Position numbers and translations under genes: made by a program. Under the pieces are notes generated by a model. That model saw nothing but the letters and a program-made list of their open reading frames with translations, ran no database searches and was not told where the DNA came from. From Annona cherimola (taxonomy: Eukaryota; Streptophyta; Magnoliopsida; Magnoliales; Annonaceae): a stretch of DNA of 64,000 nt. Shown piece by piece: positions 54,710 through 64,000 of this stretch (the stretch's first letter is position 1; every line of letters starts with the position of its first letter). The stretch is from NCBI GenBank assembly GCA_030490835.1, contig CM059973.1, positions 59,772,008 to 59,836,007 on the forward strand, given 5' to 3'.

Positions 54710-56672
54710 TGTAGTACGTGGTTTTTTTTCTGTGCTATGATGGGCCGGCAAATGGGCCTAAAAATATCAGATATGATCAATAGAAATATAAAAGAAAAGC
54801 AACTGTGAACTAAGTAGAAAAGTAAATGTGCAAATGTGAGAGAGGAAAATAAATATGAAATGCGAGTTAGTCGGTTAGCTGGTTAGATATGATGCGAGTT
54901 AAATACAGAAATTAAACGTGCAAATAAAAAATATAAAAAGACGTAGAAAAGGGGTTAAAGATCAGAAATGGAAAAAATATAAAAGGTGTAGACATGGGGT
55001 TAAAGAAGGAAGATGCAAGCGTTATAGCTTTTAGATGATGCAAATTCTTGGAGATTTTTAAATGATGTGAGTTAGTCAAACACAAACATGTATCTCCGTT
55101 AGGAGCAATTAACAGTCAGTAAGATACACACAAATGACAATAAAAATTAATATTTAAATTTTTTGCAGTCGCCACTAACCATAAACGGTGGTTAGTCTGT
55201 GTACAATAAGACACTGAAATACCGAGATTTTCTGGGTAAACTCGTAACTTAGAAAAAAATAAAACTTTATTTTTCCAGTACATTGGTCCTAGGAGTGCTG
55301 AAAATTAACATATATTTTATATATAAAAACTCAGGAGGGTGGAGGCGGGAAGTTAATCCCTAGGCTTTTTTTGAGGCCCTAACTCATTCTGGGAGTGGGT
55401 ATAGGAATTTAATTCCCGTTATGCAGGATAAGATTATATTTCCTGATGAAGGAATAAGTTTTTTTTTAGAAAAGACAACAAATACTTGTTTTATAAATTA
55501 TTTGAAAAGAAAAAAATTCTGAATTAACGGCTAAAAGAGAATTGTTTGATTTTTAATACATTTTTTATAGAATGTTGAACGACGACAATTTTCATATAAT
55601 AAAAAATAATTAAAGAGATATGGCTGGACGATATGTGATGAATAGAAAAATTTTTATAGGATAAAGCTATACTAGATGACGTGCTGGATGATCTTTTTTA
55701 TTTTTTAAAAAACAAAAAGGAATGATGATGTAAAGGGCAAACACAGGTGTGTGCTTCTGGATTCTTTTTTTTTGTGTAGCCCGTTAATGAAAAAATGAAC
55801 TGGAGTAGCCTTTAAAAAAATAAAAAAATAAAAAAGGAGACCTCAAATACTTTTAAAGAAAAGAGAGTTGTTATGAGGATTTTGGAAAAGGGAGAATGAA
55901 TGGATGAGGGGGAATTTTGGTGTGTTGTGGGCGTGCCCCATTTAGGGGAAGAAAGGGCCTTTTATAGCCCTTGATGTTTGGAAAATTACATATTGGTATT
56001 ATTTTGCACAACTTGACCTTCTCCTTTTTTGCAAAATTCTAACCAAAATGGACTCTTTGGTAAATTTATGGGTGGTTTTTGGAAACCACCAATGGGCCCA
56101 TTGTTTTGCTTGGCTAGTAAGTCAACTCTTTCCTAGCCATTGATTTTGTGAATTTTTCATCCTTCATTTATGTCTTGATCATCACCTATTTTTCGTTGAT
56201 CTTAAATGAGGCTCGCACTTATTGATGTCCCTTGACCACTTTAACGGTTCAGACCTTCATTTAGTGGGTTCGATCTGGTAGTTTTCATCCACCATTTAAA
56301 ATGTTTTAAATCCACCTCCTTCTTTGGTCAAATTTATTTTGACCATTAAAACCTCATAAAATACTAATTATTTGTTTAATCCAAACTGTCTATCACGTCG
56401 ATTCTGCTTCAATTGTCTTCAGAAAATACTCTTTACTTCGTCTTGAATGCAAATTACTCCTAATCTGCCGTATGGATTATTAGTCATTACTTCTGAAGCG
56501 GGCTTAAAGCATTAGAGGCCCATTTTCCGTATAGATTCTACACAAAATTGAGCTTGCAAACATATGGATTAAACATTCAAATATAAATCCATGAATGGCC
56601 TTAGATGGGTGGGCCAAATGGTAGTGAGCCTGTTTAAAAATTCAATTTTCCCATTTAAGTGGGGTGTCAACA
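54710..56672 (-). repeat. Gypsy 5' LTR (1,963 bp)
   Basis: Plus-strand ends TGTAGTACGTGG and GGGGTGTCAACA. Pairs with 34,087-36,047 over its full length, with scattered substitutions and small indels. Confidence 0.93.
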
Positions 56673-57160
56673 ACATCCAAACAAGTTTTAAGGTATCTTC
56701 AGATAATAAAACACTACATGTTCGCATACAAAAGGTCAGATAAGTTATAGACCATTTAGGATTAAGATTCTGACTTATTGGATGCAAATATAGTTTAAAT
56801 CCACTTTAGGCTATATGTATCTCTTTGTTGGATAAGCTACATAAGGAAAGAGTGTTAAGCAGACACTCATAGCATAATACAAGTCATCTTAGCTAAAATT
56901 TTGTCATAAGGCTGGAAAATATGGATAGTATAAAAAGATTATTTAAGTTATTTTGTAATAATAAATCAGTAGTCTTATATTCCAACAACAACAGGAGCTC
57001 GATGAAGTTCCTAGTTGTTAAAGAAAAGGCTTAGGAAAATAAAGTAATTATAAAGCATATTAAAACTAACTCTATGGTTGTGAATCCTCTTACTATGGTA
57101 TAACACCCAAGGTCTTTCATGGGCGTATTACTCGTATGGACATCGTATCATTTGATGATA
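56673..57160 (+). pseudogene. Copia RNase H remains
   Basis: The copia frame resumes right after the gypsy target site with SKQVLRYLQIIKHYMFAYK, later NKSVVLYSNNNRSS, FLVVKEKA and IKHIKTNSMVVNPLTM. These are standard copia RNase H phrases. Several stops. The following GTGGGAGCTTGTG is typical of copia 3' ends. Confidence 0.85.
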
Positions 57161-57522
57161 TGTTGATTTAGTGGGAGCTTGTGTTTATATGCTTTTCTGG
57201 TTTGGACACTTTACTACAGTTATGAATATTTTCTATAGAAATAAAGTATTTGATAATTTAGTTATCCAGTATTTTGTTTTTAATGTTAGATCACAATGCA
57301 TACAATTTATGTGCTACGCATCCATACTTAATCTATATCAATTGGTTATGTTTGATATACTTGACCATGGATAGGTCTAGTTATAATAAATGTGATGAAG
57401 GCCACCTTAATCTTGTGTTGGCATAACTAATGGGCGAGATTATTTGGAGATGATTTTATTCATGATAGTAAAAGGTTTTAAGCTCATAAGATTATATAAA
57501 ATATATAGTCCAAACGGAAGAT

Positions 57523-58016
57523 CGTTGAATTTTGGATGCACATATATAATAATTATATATATGCTATCATAATGACCTAATTTTTTAAAGTAGCCTTGTA
57601 AAGTTTATGAGCCTAAATCATCTAATGAAAGTATAGTCTCCTATGTGTAAAAATCATATTGCTTAATTTCTAATTTCTATTTTCTAATGAGCTAAATTAG
57701 AAATAAGAAAGATATGTGCTCTATATAAATAGTTGTGGTCTCCAGATTATACACAAGGGTTTCTTTTCTTACATCCCATCATTAAAAAAAGAAAACCGTT
57801 TTCTCTAAAATTACTAACTTGGAACACTATAAACCACAAGATTTGCATCCGCTTTTTCTGTAGAGTATATGCTATAGATTTAGGTACGGTTGTATTTCTT
57901 CTGTGGAGTATATGCTATGGATTCAGGTACACTTCTGCTTCTGGTTTATTTTTTTTATGATTTAACATGAAGGATTATGAGGGGATTATTATTTTAATCA
58001 ATAAGATTTCCCAACA
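57523..58016 (+). repeat. Copia 3' LTR
   Basis: Aligns to 28,269-28,731. It begins CGTTGAATTTTGG (TG changed to CG) and ends TTTCCCAACA. It is 31 bp longer, mainly because a segment around GAGTATATGCTATAGATT is duplicated (about 57,862-57,930). Confidence 0.88.
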
Positions 58017-59084
58017 TGCACCTCCAGCAAGTTGACATCCTTAGATCTATTAATAATTTCATTAATTTCGTGTACCATTGTTGAAAAATTTTTCATTGAC
58101 TATTAGTGTCTTCTTTAACTTTTTGCTGTTCAAGCTTCCATAGAAATTGGCAAAAACCATCTCTCCAAATTCGTTAACAACAAATTCAAGTATCATTAAT
58201 TTTTGCTAGCACCGTAAGTTTTATTTGTCCTCTCCTTTAAAGACCCAAGACTGCTTCGATCAAGAATAGCATCTATCCTTTTCGATTTCAACTATTCGTC
58301 AACAACGCATAACAAACATTCTCCTTTAGATTTGAATGACATAGATTCGGTTCCCTTCCTCTCCACAAGCATAAAAACATAGATTTGATTAACTTCCTAT
58401 GCTTTTGCATAACAACGCATATCTACTTCCCTTCCTTTCGACCAGCAGCAATGAGCATTACATCTATGCAAAATTAGTAACATCATAATGAAAAAAAAAT
58501 TTCCATCAGAATCAAAACTTGTACGAACAAGATTACTAGAGTTTATTATGCCTGACAGAAAAGGGACACTCTAAGTAACTTTACGATTAGTATCAAACTA
58601 TGTAGGAGTTATTTATAATTTTTGAAACTGTGTTGATCAAACTATATGGGTATAACAATGTGTATTGTAAATGGAAAAAGTTGTTTTGAAAAATGAGAAA
58701 TTTGTGAGAAATTATATACCTTATGTATCTCATTTAAGCCATTAGGGACCTTTAGAACACCACCTTACTTATTTTTTATATTTTTTCATATTCCACCCAT
58801 ATAAATCAAATTTCAATTGATTATGCTTTTATTTTTTTTCAATAACTAGATTTGAACTAGAATTAAAATGCTCTATCATGGCATGCATAACTAGGAGTGC
58901 GATTCAAGCTCATGAAACTCAAGTCCATCTCAAATCTAACCCTCTATAATACTTAAAATTTAGCCTTAATTCTATTTATAAGGCCTCAACCCTAATAATA
59001 TTTGGAAAAATCTATGTTTTGGTTGAGTTTCGAGCTGAATTTCAATCATATGCACTCGAGTGCACTTAGCTTCGGTATGTCCAG
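58017..59084. other. AT-rich DNA right of the copia element
   Basis: Starts with the TGCAC duplication (58,017-58,021). No gene recognised. Confidence 0.5.
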
Positions 59085-59360
59085 GTGCAAATACCCATTT
59101 TTAAAATTATTTTATAATTATTTAATCAAATTATATTTAACATATGTATCAATTTTTACCATTTTAGAAATTTTTAGATATTTATTTTTTATTTTTAAAA
59201 ATCATTGGCATTGATTTACCAAAAATGCCTCTAATTTTTAAAAATAAAAAATAAATATCTAAAAATATCCAAAATGGTAAAAATCGATATACATGTTAAA
59301 TACACTTAGATTAACAGTTTTATAAAAAAAATTAAAAAGTAAAAATGGATGAAATGACCC
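59085..59360. repeat. Foldback element, family 2, near-perfect hairpin
   Basis: The clearest member: arms of about 130 bases. CCATTTTTAAAATTATTTTA, ..ATTTAACATATGTAT..., TTTACCATTTTAGAAATTTT and TAGATATTTATTTTTTATTT on the left are mirrored on the right; the loop around TTGGCATTGATTTACC is only some 20 bases. GTGCACTTAG flanks both sides in inverse and direct form. Confidence 0.88.
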
Positions 59361-59664
59361 GGGTGCACTTAGGCAGAAACCTTTCTAGCTGGGGTTAAGT
59401 TTTATATTCCAATTAGATTGACACATTTTCATAAAAATGATAAGTTCAAAACATTATATGAATATACAACACTAATAAATTACGGAAACAAAAAATAATA
59501 ATAAATCGTCTAACTATATTTTTTAAGATAATATAATAATGTATAATATAGTTATAGAAGAAAATTTAACCTTTTAGAACAAGAAAAGGGAAGAAAATTA
59601 ATAAACTTTAAAGTAAATAATAATAATATAAAAAAGTTATAAACAAGAATAATATAATTTATCG

Positions 59665-60183
59665 AAGAATAGTTTTATGAAATTAGGTTTCATAGAATTG
59701 ATTTCGTGAAACCCTCTTTAGTTTGTGAGATGTTGATAATTGTTGCAAAATTCAATTCATTCAACATCATTTATTTAGCTAGAAGACTAAGTTTCATCCG
59801 AATCCAATATGTACATAGGCCACATTTGCTAAAAAATAGGTACATTTATGTGTATATTAGAAAAAATACCTAGATCCATTTACATATGTGTTAGAATGTA
59901 GTTATATTTATAGAATTATTTATCCACATATTAGTGATATTTTAGATGGTTTAGGTGTTGAAAATACTACTTAAAAGTTGGTATTTAACATTAGATCATT
60001 TATATTAGTTATTACATTGATTTGACATATTTGTAGATGGGGCTCATATATAGTGATATTAAATAAATGAAAAGATTTTTATGATAATATAAATGATGTT
60101 AAATATAATAAATGAGATGAATTTTTCATCAACTATCTAGATATTAAAAACAAATAGAAGAGGAGTTTCATGGAATTGCCCCC
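59665..60183. mobile_element. Long-TIR MITE, family 1
   Basis: The ends ATGAAATTAGGTTTCATAG... and ...CATGGAATTGCCCCC enclose long inverted arms (AAAATTCA.TTCATTCAACATC on the left, its inverse on the right). Interior TTTTAGATGGTTTAGGTGTT and TGTAGATGGGGCTCATATAT are shared with 15.2-15.5 kb. No transposase. Confidence 0.65.
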
Positions 60184-62024
60184 ATAATTTATCTATGACA
60201 CAATTGCAACATCGCTAGCATGTATTCAACTATAAATATAAATAATATAAAATATATAAAGATAAAGAAATATTTTTATTTATTTATAAGGCATAAATAT
60301 AAGGTATTATTAAAAAAAATTATTTTTATAAACTTATTAATCTGTGTATTTAATATATAGATCAAGTTTTGTCATTTTTTGAGACGTGAATATAATTTTT
60401 AAAATTTTTACGTCTAGGAATATTTTATTAATTCTAACCATCAAAAATGGCTTAAATACTTGTGTTTAAAAATTTAACAAAATATATATATATCCAAAGA
60501 TGATAATACTTGATTTATACATTTTATACATCTAAATTAACAAGTTTATTAAAGAATGAAACAAAAAATTAACAGATAGATTTTTTAAAGTGGACTAAGT
60601 AAGTCATTACTTAGCACGGATTTAGGATCACACATCATTATGTATATAGTAGATACTATTTGATATGAAATTGTTGAAAAAATTAAACAAAAGGATGGTC
60701 TGCTTCATTGGAGATTAAATTGTAAGGCAAGACTGTGAAAGCAGGATCACTGATACGACTCAAGCTTTACATCGCCTAGTTTTTCATCTAGTCGAATTGG
60801 GATTATGAACTCAGAAACTAACCACAATTGCACCGCATAAATGCCAATATTACAGAGAATGAGATCTATAAGGTTTTCTTATATATTCTAAATAGGATTT
60901 CAAATCCTCCTTTTATAATGGGAGGAGGGAGAGTCTCAAGAAATCTTATGATGAATTCTTATACATATGCTATCCTAGGAAGATAGCCAATTATTTATAT
61001 AACAAGGTTTCAAATGGGGAGCTTATAGCCCTTATCTTAAAGAAGCTCCCATGGACATCTACCTTTGATATTTCTCGCTCACATAAGATGGGCTATATCA
61101 CCTTCATCCACTCCGTAACTGTTGATACAAATATAACCTACAATCTGGATGTTTGATCCCACACTCCTATTAGAGATAGCAGCTAGAACCCAAAATAAAA
61201 TAATATTTCGTAATGCCAAACTTATCTTGTTACGTCAGCTCAAATATATCTAATCTCTCATAAAAACTATACATTTTTCTGATAGCTTCATAAAGACTAT
61301 ACTTCGCCATTTTTTGTTAATTCTAATCATAATTATATCCGAACATAGAACCTAGTTACGTAAACAGACATAATTGGTTGACTAGTGAATATAAGTATGC
61401 AATATGAAATGAAAAAAATCTTCTCTTCATAAACATATTTCTTAATCATAGACTAATTATTTTTCTTGATATGTTCTGCAAAGGCGTATTAATTTATGAC
61501 TTATAAGCAATATGCTAAAGTATCAACATTAGACTACTACTTCAAATAACAGTTGTAGCTTATAAAAATGAATCTATTCTTGCTTCACAGGCTCTCACAG
61601 TAAGGAGAGAAATATTTTTCTGAAAAAAACTTAATTTACTTCCTTTATGGGTCACTAAATACTACGATAGACTTCTAACCAATAAGAGTATATTTCATTA
61701 ACTTTTTAATATTATACAAACACTGTTAGATGTCTAACCTGAGTTCTTAAAGTGCTTGCCTTCTTTGAGCACCCACTGAGATCTTACATTTGGCTTTAAA
61801 TCTAATGGGAAATAAGGCTCCCACTAAGGTCAAGATGTAATAGAATGTGACCTCATATTGATTATCTTATCAAGGTTAACAAATGTCTTAAATTTTATTT
61901 TTGTATAAAGCATCCATTTTACTTAAAGCATCTCATCTCCGCATGTTCGTAGAATAACAAAAGTGATTGACATGAGAAAAAGCTAATATTTGACTTTGTT
62001 AACATACTTGTCATTAATTATTAT
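60184..62024. other. Intergenic DNA, LTR-like on the minus strand
   Basis: Contains a family 2 foldback (60,310-60,585). From about 60,700 to 61,900 there is a minus-strand TATA-like TTATAAAAGGAGG (about 60,910-60,925) and repeated CCCACT.AG phrases. This suggests old copia LTR or leader DNA, but no termini or target duplication could be fixed. No gene seen. Confidence 0.35.
60310..60585. repeat. Foldback element, family 2
   Basis: Left arm TTATTAATCTGTGTATTTAA...ATCAAGTTTTGTCATTTTTTG and right arm CCAAAGATGATAATACTTGAT...ACATCTAAATTAACAAG are inverse copies. Confidence 0.65.
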
Positions 62025-62480
62025 TCATTCATGCCAACATTTCACGAATAACAAATATATGTTAGTGCACAATAAGTACTTGAGCATCAACAAAGTAGAG
62101 ATTAGAAGCCTATGCTCTGCCTCTCCAATTTCGATGCCATCAAAGATGAGGAGGAACGGAGGAAGAGAATCAAGAGATGCTTTTAGCAGCAACAAAAACT
62201 CGAAATCTATTTCGTGTGATGGTGGTAGTGCTTCTGGAAGTGGCGATGGAAATTCGAGTGTGATGAGGGAATTGGTGGAGTAGTTGGAATCGAGTTCTTC
62301 GGTGGAATTGCTTCAACAAGTTGTGAGAAAGTTAGGCTCAAGTATGACGATGGTGAACGAGAGAATCTGACATTAAATCGCTAGATTTCAATCAACCTCT
62401 CTATGGGTGTAGTGAGGAGTTTGAGATATGGGAGGGAGATTTTCCAGAAATTGATGAAAATATGGAGAATACTACTACTC
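62025..62480 (+). pseudogene. Truncated copy of the type I MADS-box gene
   Basis: Homologous to about 17,190-17,640 of the intact gene: GTGCACAATAAGTACTTGAG matches GTCTGCAACAAGTACTTAGG; then AAAGATGAGGA, the Ser-rich run (FSSNKNSKSISCDGGSASGS against SSRNSKSVSYDGDSASGG), MRELVE, and SSSVELLQQVV. The whole MADS domain is missing at the 5' end, and an in-frame TAG replaces the Lys codon after MRELVE (62,281-62,283). More indels follow, so it is non-functional. It ends near GAGAATACTACTACTC. Same orientation as the intact gene, 45 kb apart. Confidence 0.88.
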
Positions 62481-64000
62481 TTTGTGATGGCTGCGTAGAA
62501 CAAGGTAAATTAATCCTGAATTTTTCCTTAATTATTCAAATGAGTGATATGATTAGAAAATTTAAGATATAATTAGGAAAATATTTTTATGTAAGGATAT
62601 GAATATAAATATTCTAATAGAATATTACAAAAAAATTAAGAAATACATAATATAATAAAGTATGGAAATGAATTTTTAGGAATTTGCGGGAAGAAAATTG
62701 GAAATTTTAAAATACATCAAATGAAACCATTTAAATTTACAAACCTTTTGGAAAAAATAATAATAAAAAATAAAAAATAAATCAAAAAATTTATACCAAT
62801 TAGGAATCCAAATTAGTGATTATAAGGTAATATTAAATAATATACTCTTTCCATTGGATGAAAGTTACGTAAGGAAAATAATTGAATGATTAAGTGAATA
62901 AATTAAAGAATATATATATGTATACACAACTGGACTGAACAAACAGTCAAGTAAAATAAATAGAAAAAAAACTAAATGTTAACTGGACCGAATAAGTGGT
63001 CCAGTAAGACATTTAAAAGAAAAAGCGAACAATGAGTAAGGGAGTTGCAAGCAGCCACTCGAGGGCAAGTGTATCACTCTCATTGGACCGAATAGAGGTC
63101 CAAGGATGTGTTAAAAAAAAAAAAGGGTTTGCAAGCAAGCATGCAACGCAACATGAGATTATATAGATGTCTTACCATTGTTGGACCTTAGATTGGTCCA
63201 ACGATATATAATTAAAAAAACACAATAACAACATGGCTAGCGGTGACTTATGCCCGAAGTAACTCACGAGTATAAAAATGTGGTTTGCTTAAAAATAACA
63301 GAAATAAAAGTAAAAGAAGAGTATAAGAAGAAAGTGGGTACGATGCACATCCAACAGGTATGATTTACTGCTTATAAATTTTTGTTACTATCAATGCATA
63401 AATGATAAAAAAAATGCAATGTATGTATATAATAAGTAAACAATAACATATTAAATTAGGAATTTTTTTTAAACATATGAATTTAGTTATTCCAAAACTA
63501 TTATACGAACATGTAAGTAAAATATGGTCTGAATTATAGAAATATAAATGAATATATGTATATATATGACAGTTTTGACCATAAAATATACCTGCAAAAC
63601 TTTTAAATAAATTTTAAATTTGTAATAATAACTGTGTCCGATGATTGTGCTATAATGGCTGAACATTTGCACCATTAAAAACTTTAAATACTAGTATTAA
63701 AATACGTGACTGAGTATATATTATTCAAATAAATTTTATTACCATTCAATATTTAATTATTAGAAGTAAAACTTTGCAAAAATACCAACTTTATAAAATG
63801 GTAAGAAATGTCACCTTCATATCCCAGATTTTGGTTTAAATCTTGATAACCCGGTTTCAACTATTGTGTATTTTATAATAACAAAAATATAATGGACAAC
63901 TCCACCCGACATAAATGGTACGAATTTTTAAATGAAATAGGTGCAACTTTTCTAACTTATGATTTATTCCTTCTCAATACACATAAATATTCGTGAAATA
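62481..64000. other. AT-rich DNA with a run of small hairpins
   Basis: No gene recognised. Notable only for the TGGACC/GGTCCA hairpins at 62,929-63,202, annotated separately. The minus ORF at 63,487-63,675 is AT-driven. Confidence 0.5.
62929..63202. repeat. Four small TGGACC/GGTCCA hairpins
   Basis: ACTGGACC (62,982-62,989) with GGTCCAGT (62,998-63,005); TTGGACC (63,083-63,089) with GGTCCAA (63,097-63,103); GTTGGACC (63,180-63,187) with GGTCCAAC (63,195-63,202); plus an imperfect ACTGGACTG...CAGTCAAGT at 62,929-62,952. Loops are about 7-8 nt; stems are 7-8 bp. GGACCGAATA is shared by two loops. Confidence 0.85.

Larger units (their letters stand above)
34087..56672 (-). mobile_element. Ty3/gypsy Tat/Ogre-type element, 22.6 kb
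   Basis: Two LTRs of about 1.96 kb (34,087-36,047 and 54,710-56,672), read on the minus strand from TGTTGACACCCC to ...CTACA. The order on the minus strand is 5' LTR, gag, protease, RT, RNase H, second RNase H-like region, integrase, a 10-kb 3' region, polypurine tract, 3' LTR. The protease phrase DNG.SLNVCPL and ...GVVPSSLHQK, the extra RNase H and the very large 3' region point to the Tat/Ogre lineage. Two solo LTRs (42,169-43,954 and 50,837-52,830) inserted later; without them it is about 18.8 kb. The 3' region carries a plus-strand plant mobile domain ORF, an arabinogalactan-peptide copy and tandem repeats. All coding parts are broken. Confidence 0.92.
28269..58016 (+). mobile_element. 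Degenerate Ty1/copia element split by a gypsy insertion
   Basis: 5' LTR 28,269-28,731 and 3' LTR 57,523-58,016, flanked by TGCAC. After the 5' LTR comes a decayed initiator-Met primer-binding site (TGATATCGGAG, compare TGGTATCAGAG). Order gag, PR/integrase remains, RT, RNase H, that is the copia order. The coding region is interrupted at 34,086/56,673 by the 22.6-kb gypsy element: the RNase H region stops at 34,086 and resumes in frame at 56,678. Without the insert the element is about 7.2 kb. Coding regions are full of stops and the LTRs differ at many positions, so this is the oldest layer of the stack. Confidence 0.9.

Noticed and set aside
34087..56672. Segmental duplication of 2 kb at 34.1 and 54.7 kb
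   Set aside because: The copies are in the same orientation, have TG/CA ends, are flanked by a near-identical 5-bp site, and enclose gag-pol with a polypurine tract; they are LTRs.
1..64000. tRNA, rRNA or snRNA genes
   Set aside because: I looked for the usual tRNA box motifs and rRNA blocks and saw none; a covariance-model search would be needed to be sure.

Overview
The window is nuclear DNA of a flowering plant. The evidence is AT-rich intergenic sequence, spliced GT-AG exons of a plant-type gene, an intronless type I MADS-box gene, and the plant repertoire of Ty1/copia, Ty3/gypsy (Tat/Ogre-type), L1-type LINE and Tourist-like MITE sequences. I cannot name the species. One 100-base run of N marks an assembly gap.

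Layout: (1) 1-6.3 kb, minus strand: the first three coding exons of a MINDY-type deubiquitinase, with long repeat-bearing introns; the rest of the gene is not identified and may lie off the left edge. (2) 6.3-16.9 kb: gene-free, with MITEs, foldback elements, a solo LTR (10.4-12.1 kb), the gap and a head-to-head cluster of MITE pieces. (3) 17.0-17.9 kb: an intact single-exon type I MADS-box gene with a TATA box. (4) 18.6-27.1 kb: a nearly full-length LINE (20,132-26,243) bounded by a 15-bp target-site duplication, sitting in LTR-like host DNA. (5) 28.3-58.0 kb: a nested stack. A copia element with 5-bp duplication TGCAC was interrupted in its RT/RNase H region by a 22.6-kb minus-strand Tat/Ogre-type gypsy element. 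That element was interrupted by two solo LTRs, one of which carries a MITE. The gypsy 3' region also holds a decayed plus-strand plant mobile domain ORF, an arabinogalactan-peptide gene copy and satellite-like tandem repeats. (6) 58-64 kb: more foldback elements, a truncated copy of the 17-kb MADS gene (about 62.0-62.5 kb) and a run of small hairpins.

Only the MINDY-like gene and the MADS-box gene look functional. Every transposon reading frame examined is broken by stops or frameshifts. The truncated MADS copy has the same orientation as the intact gene, so the most economical history is local duplication of the MADS gene followed by transposon insertion between the copies. I found no clear new molecular system. 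The strongest candidates for a second look are the antisense plant mobile domain ORF and the arabinogalactan-peptide copy inside the Tat element, the large hairpin spanning that element's polypurine tract and LTR junction, and the hairpin-forming repeat families.
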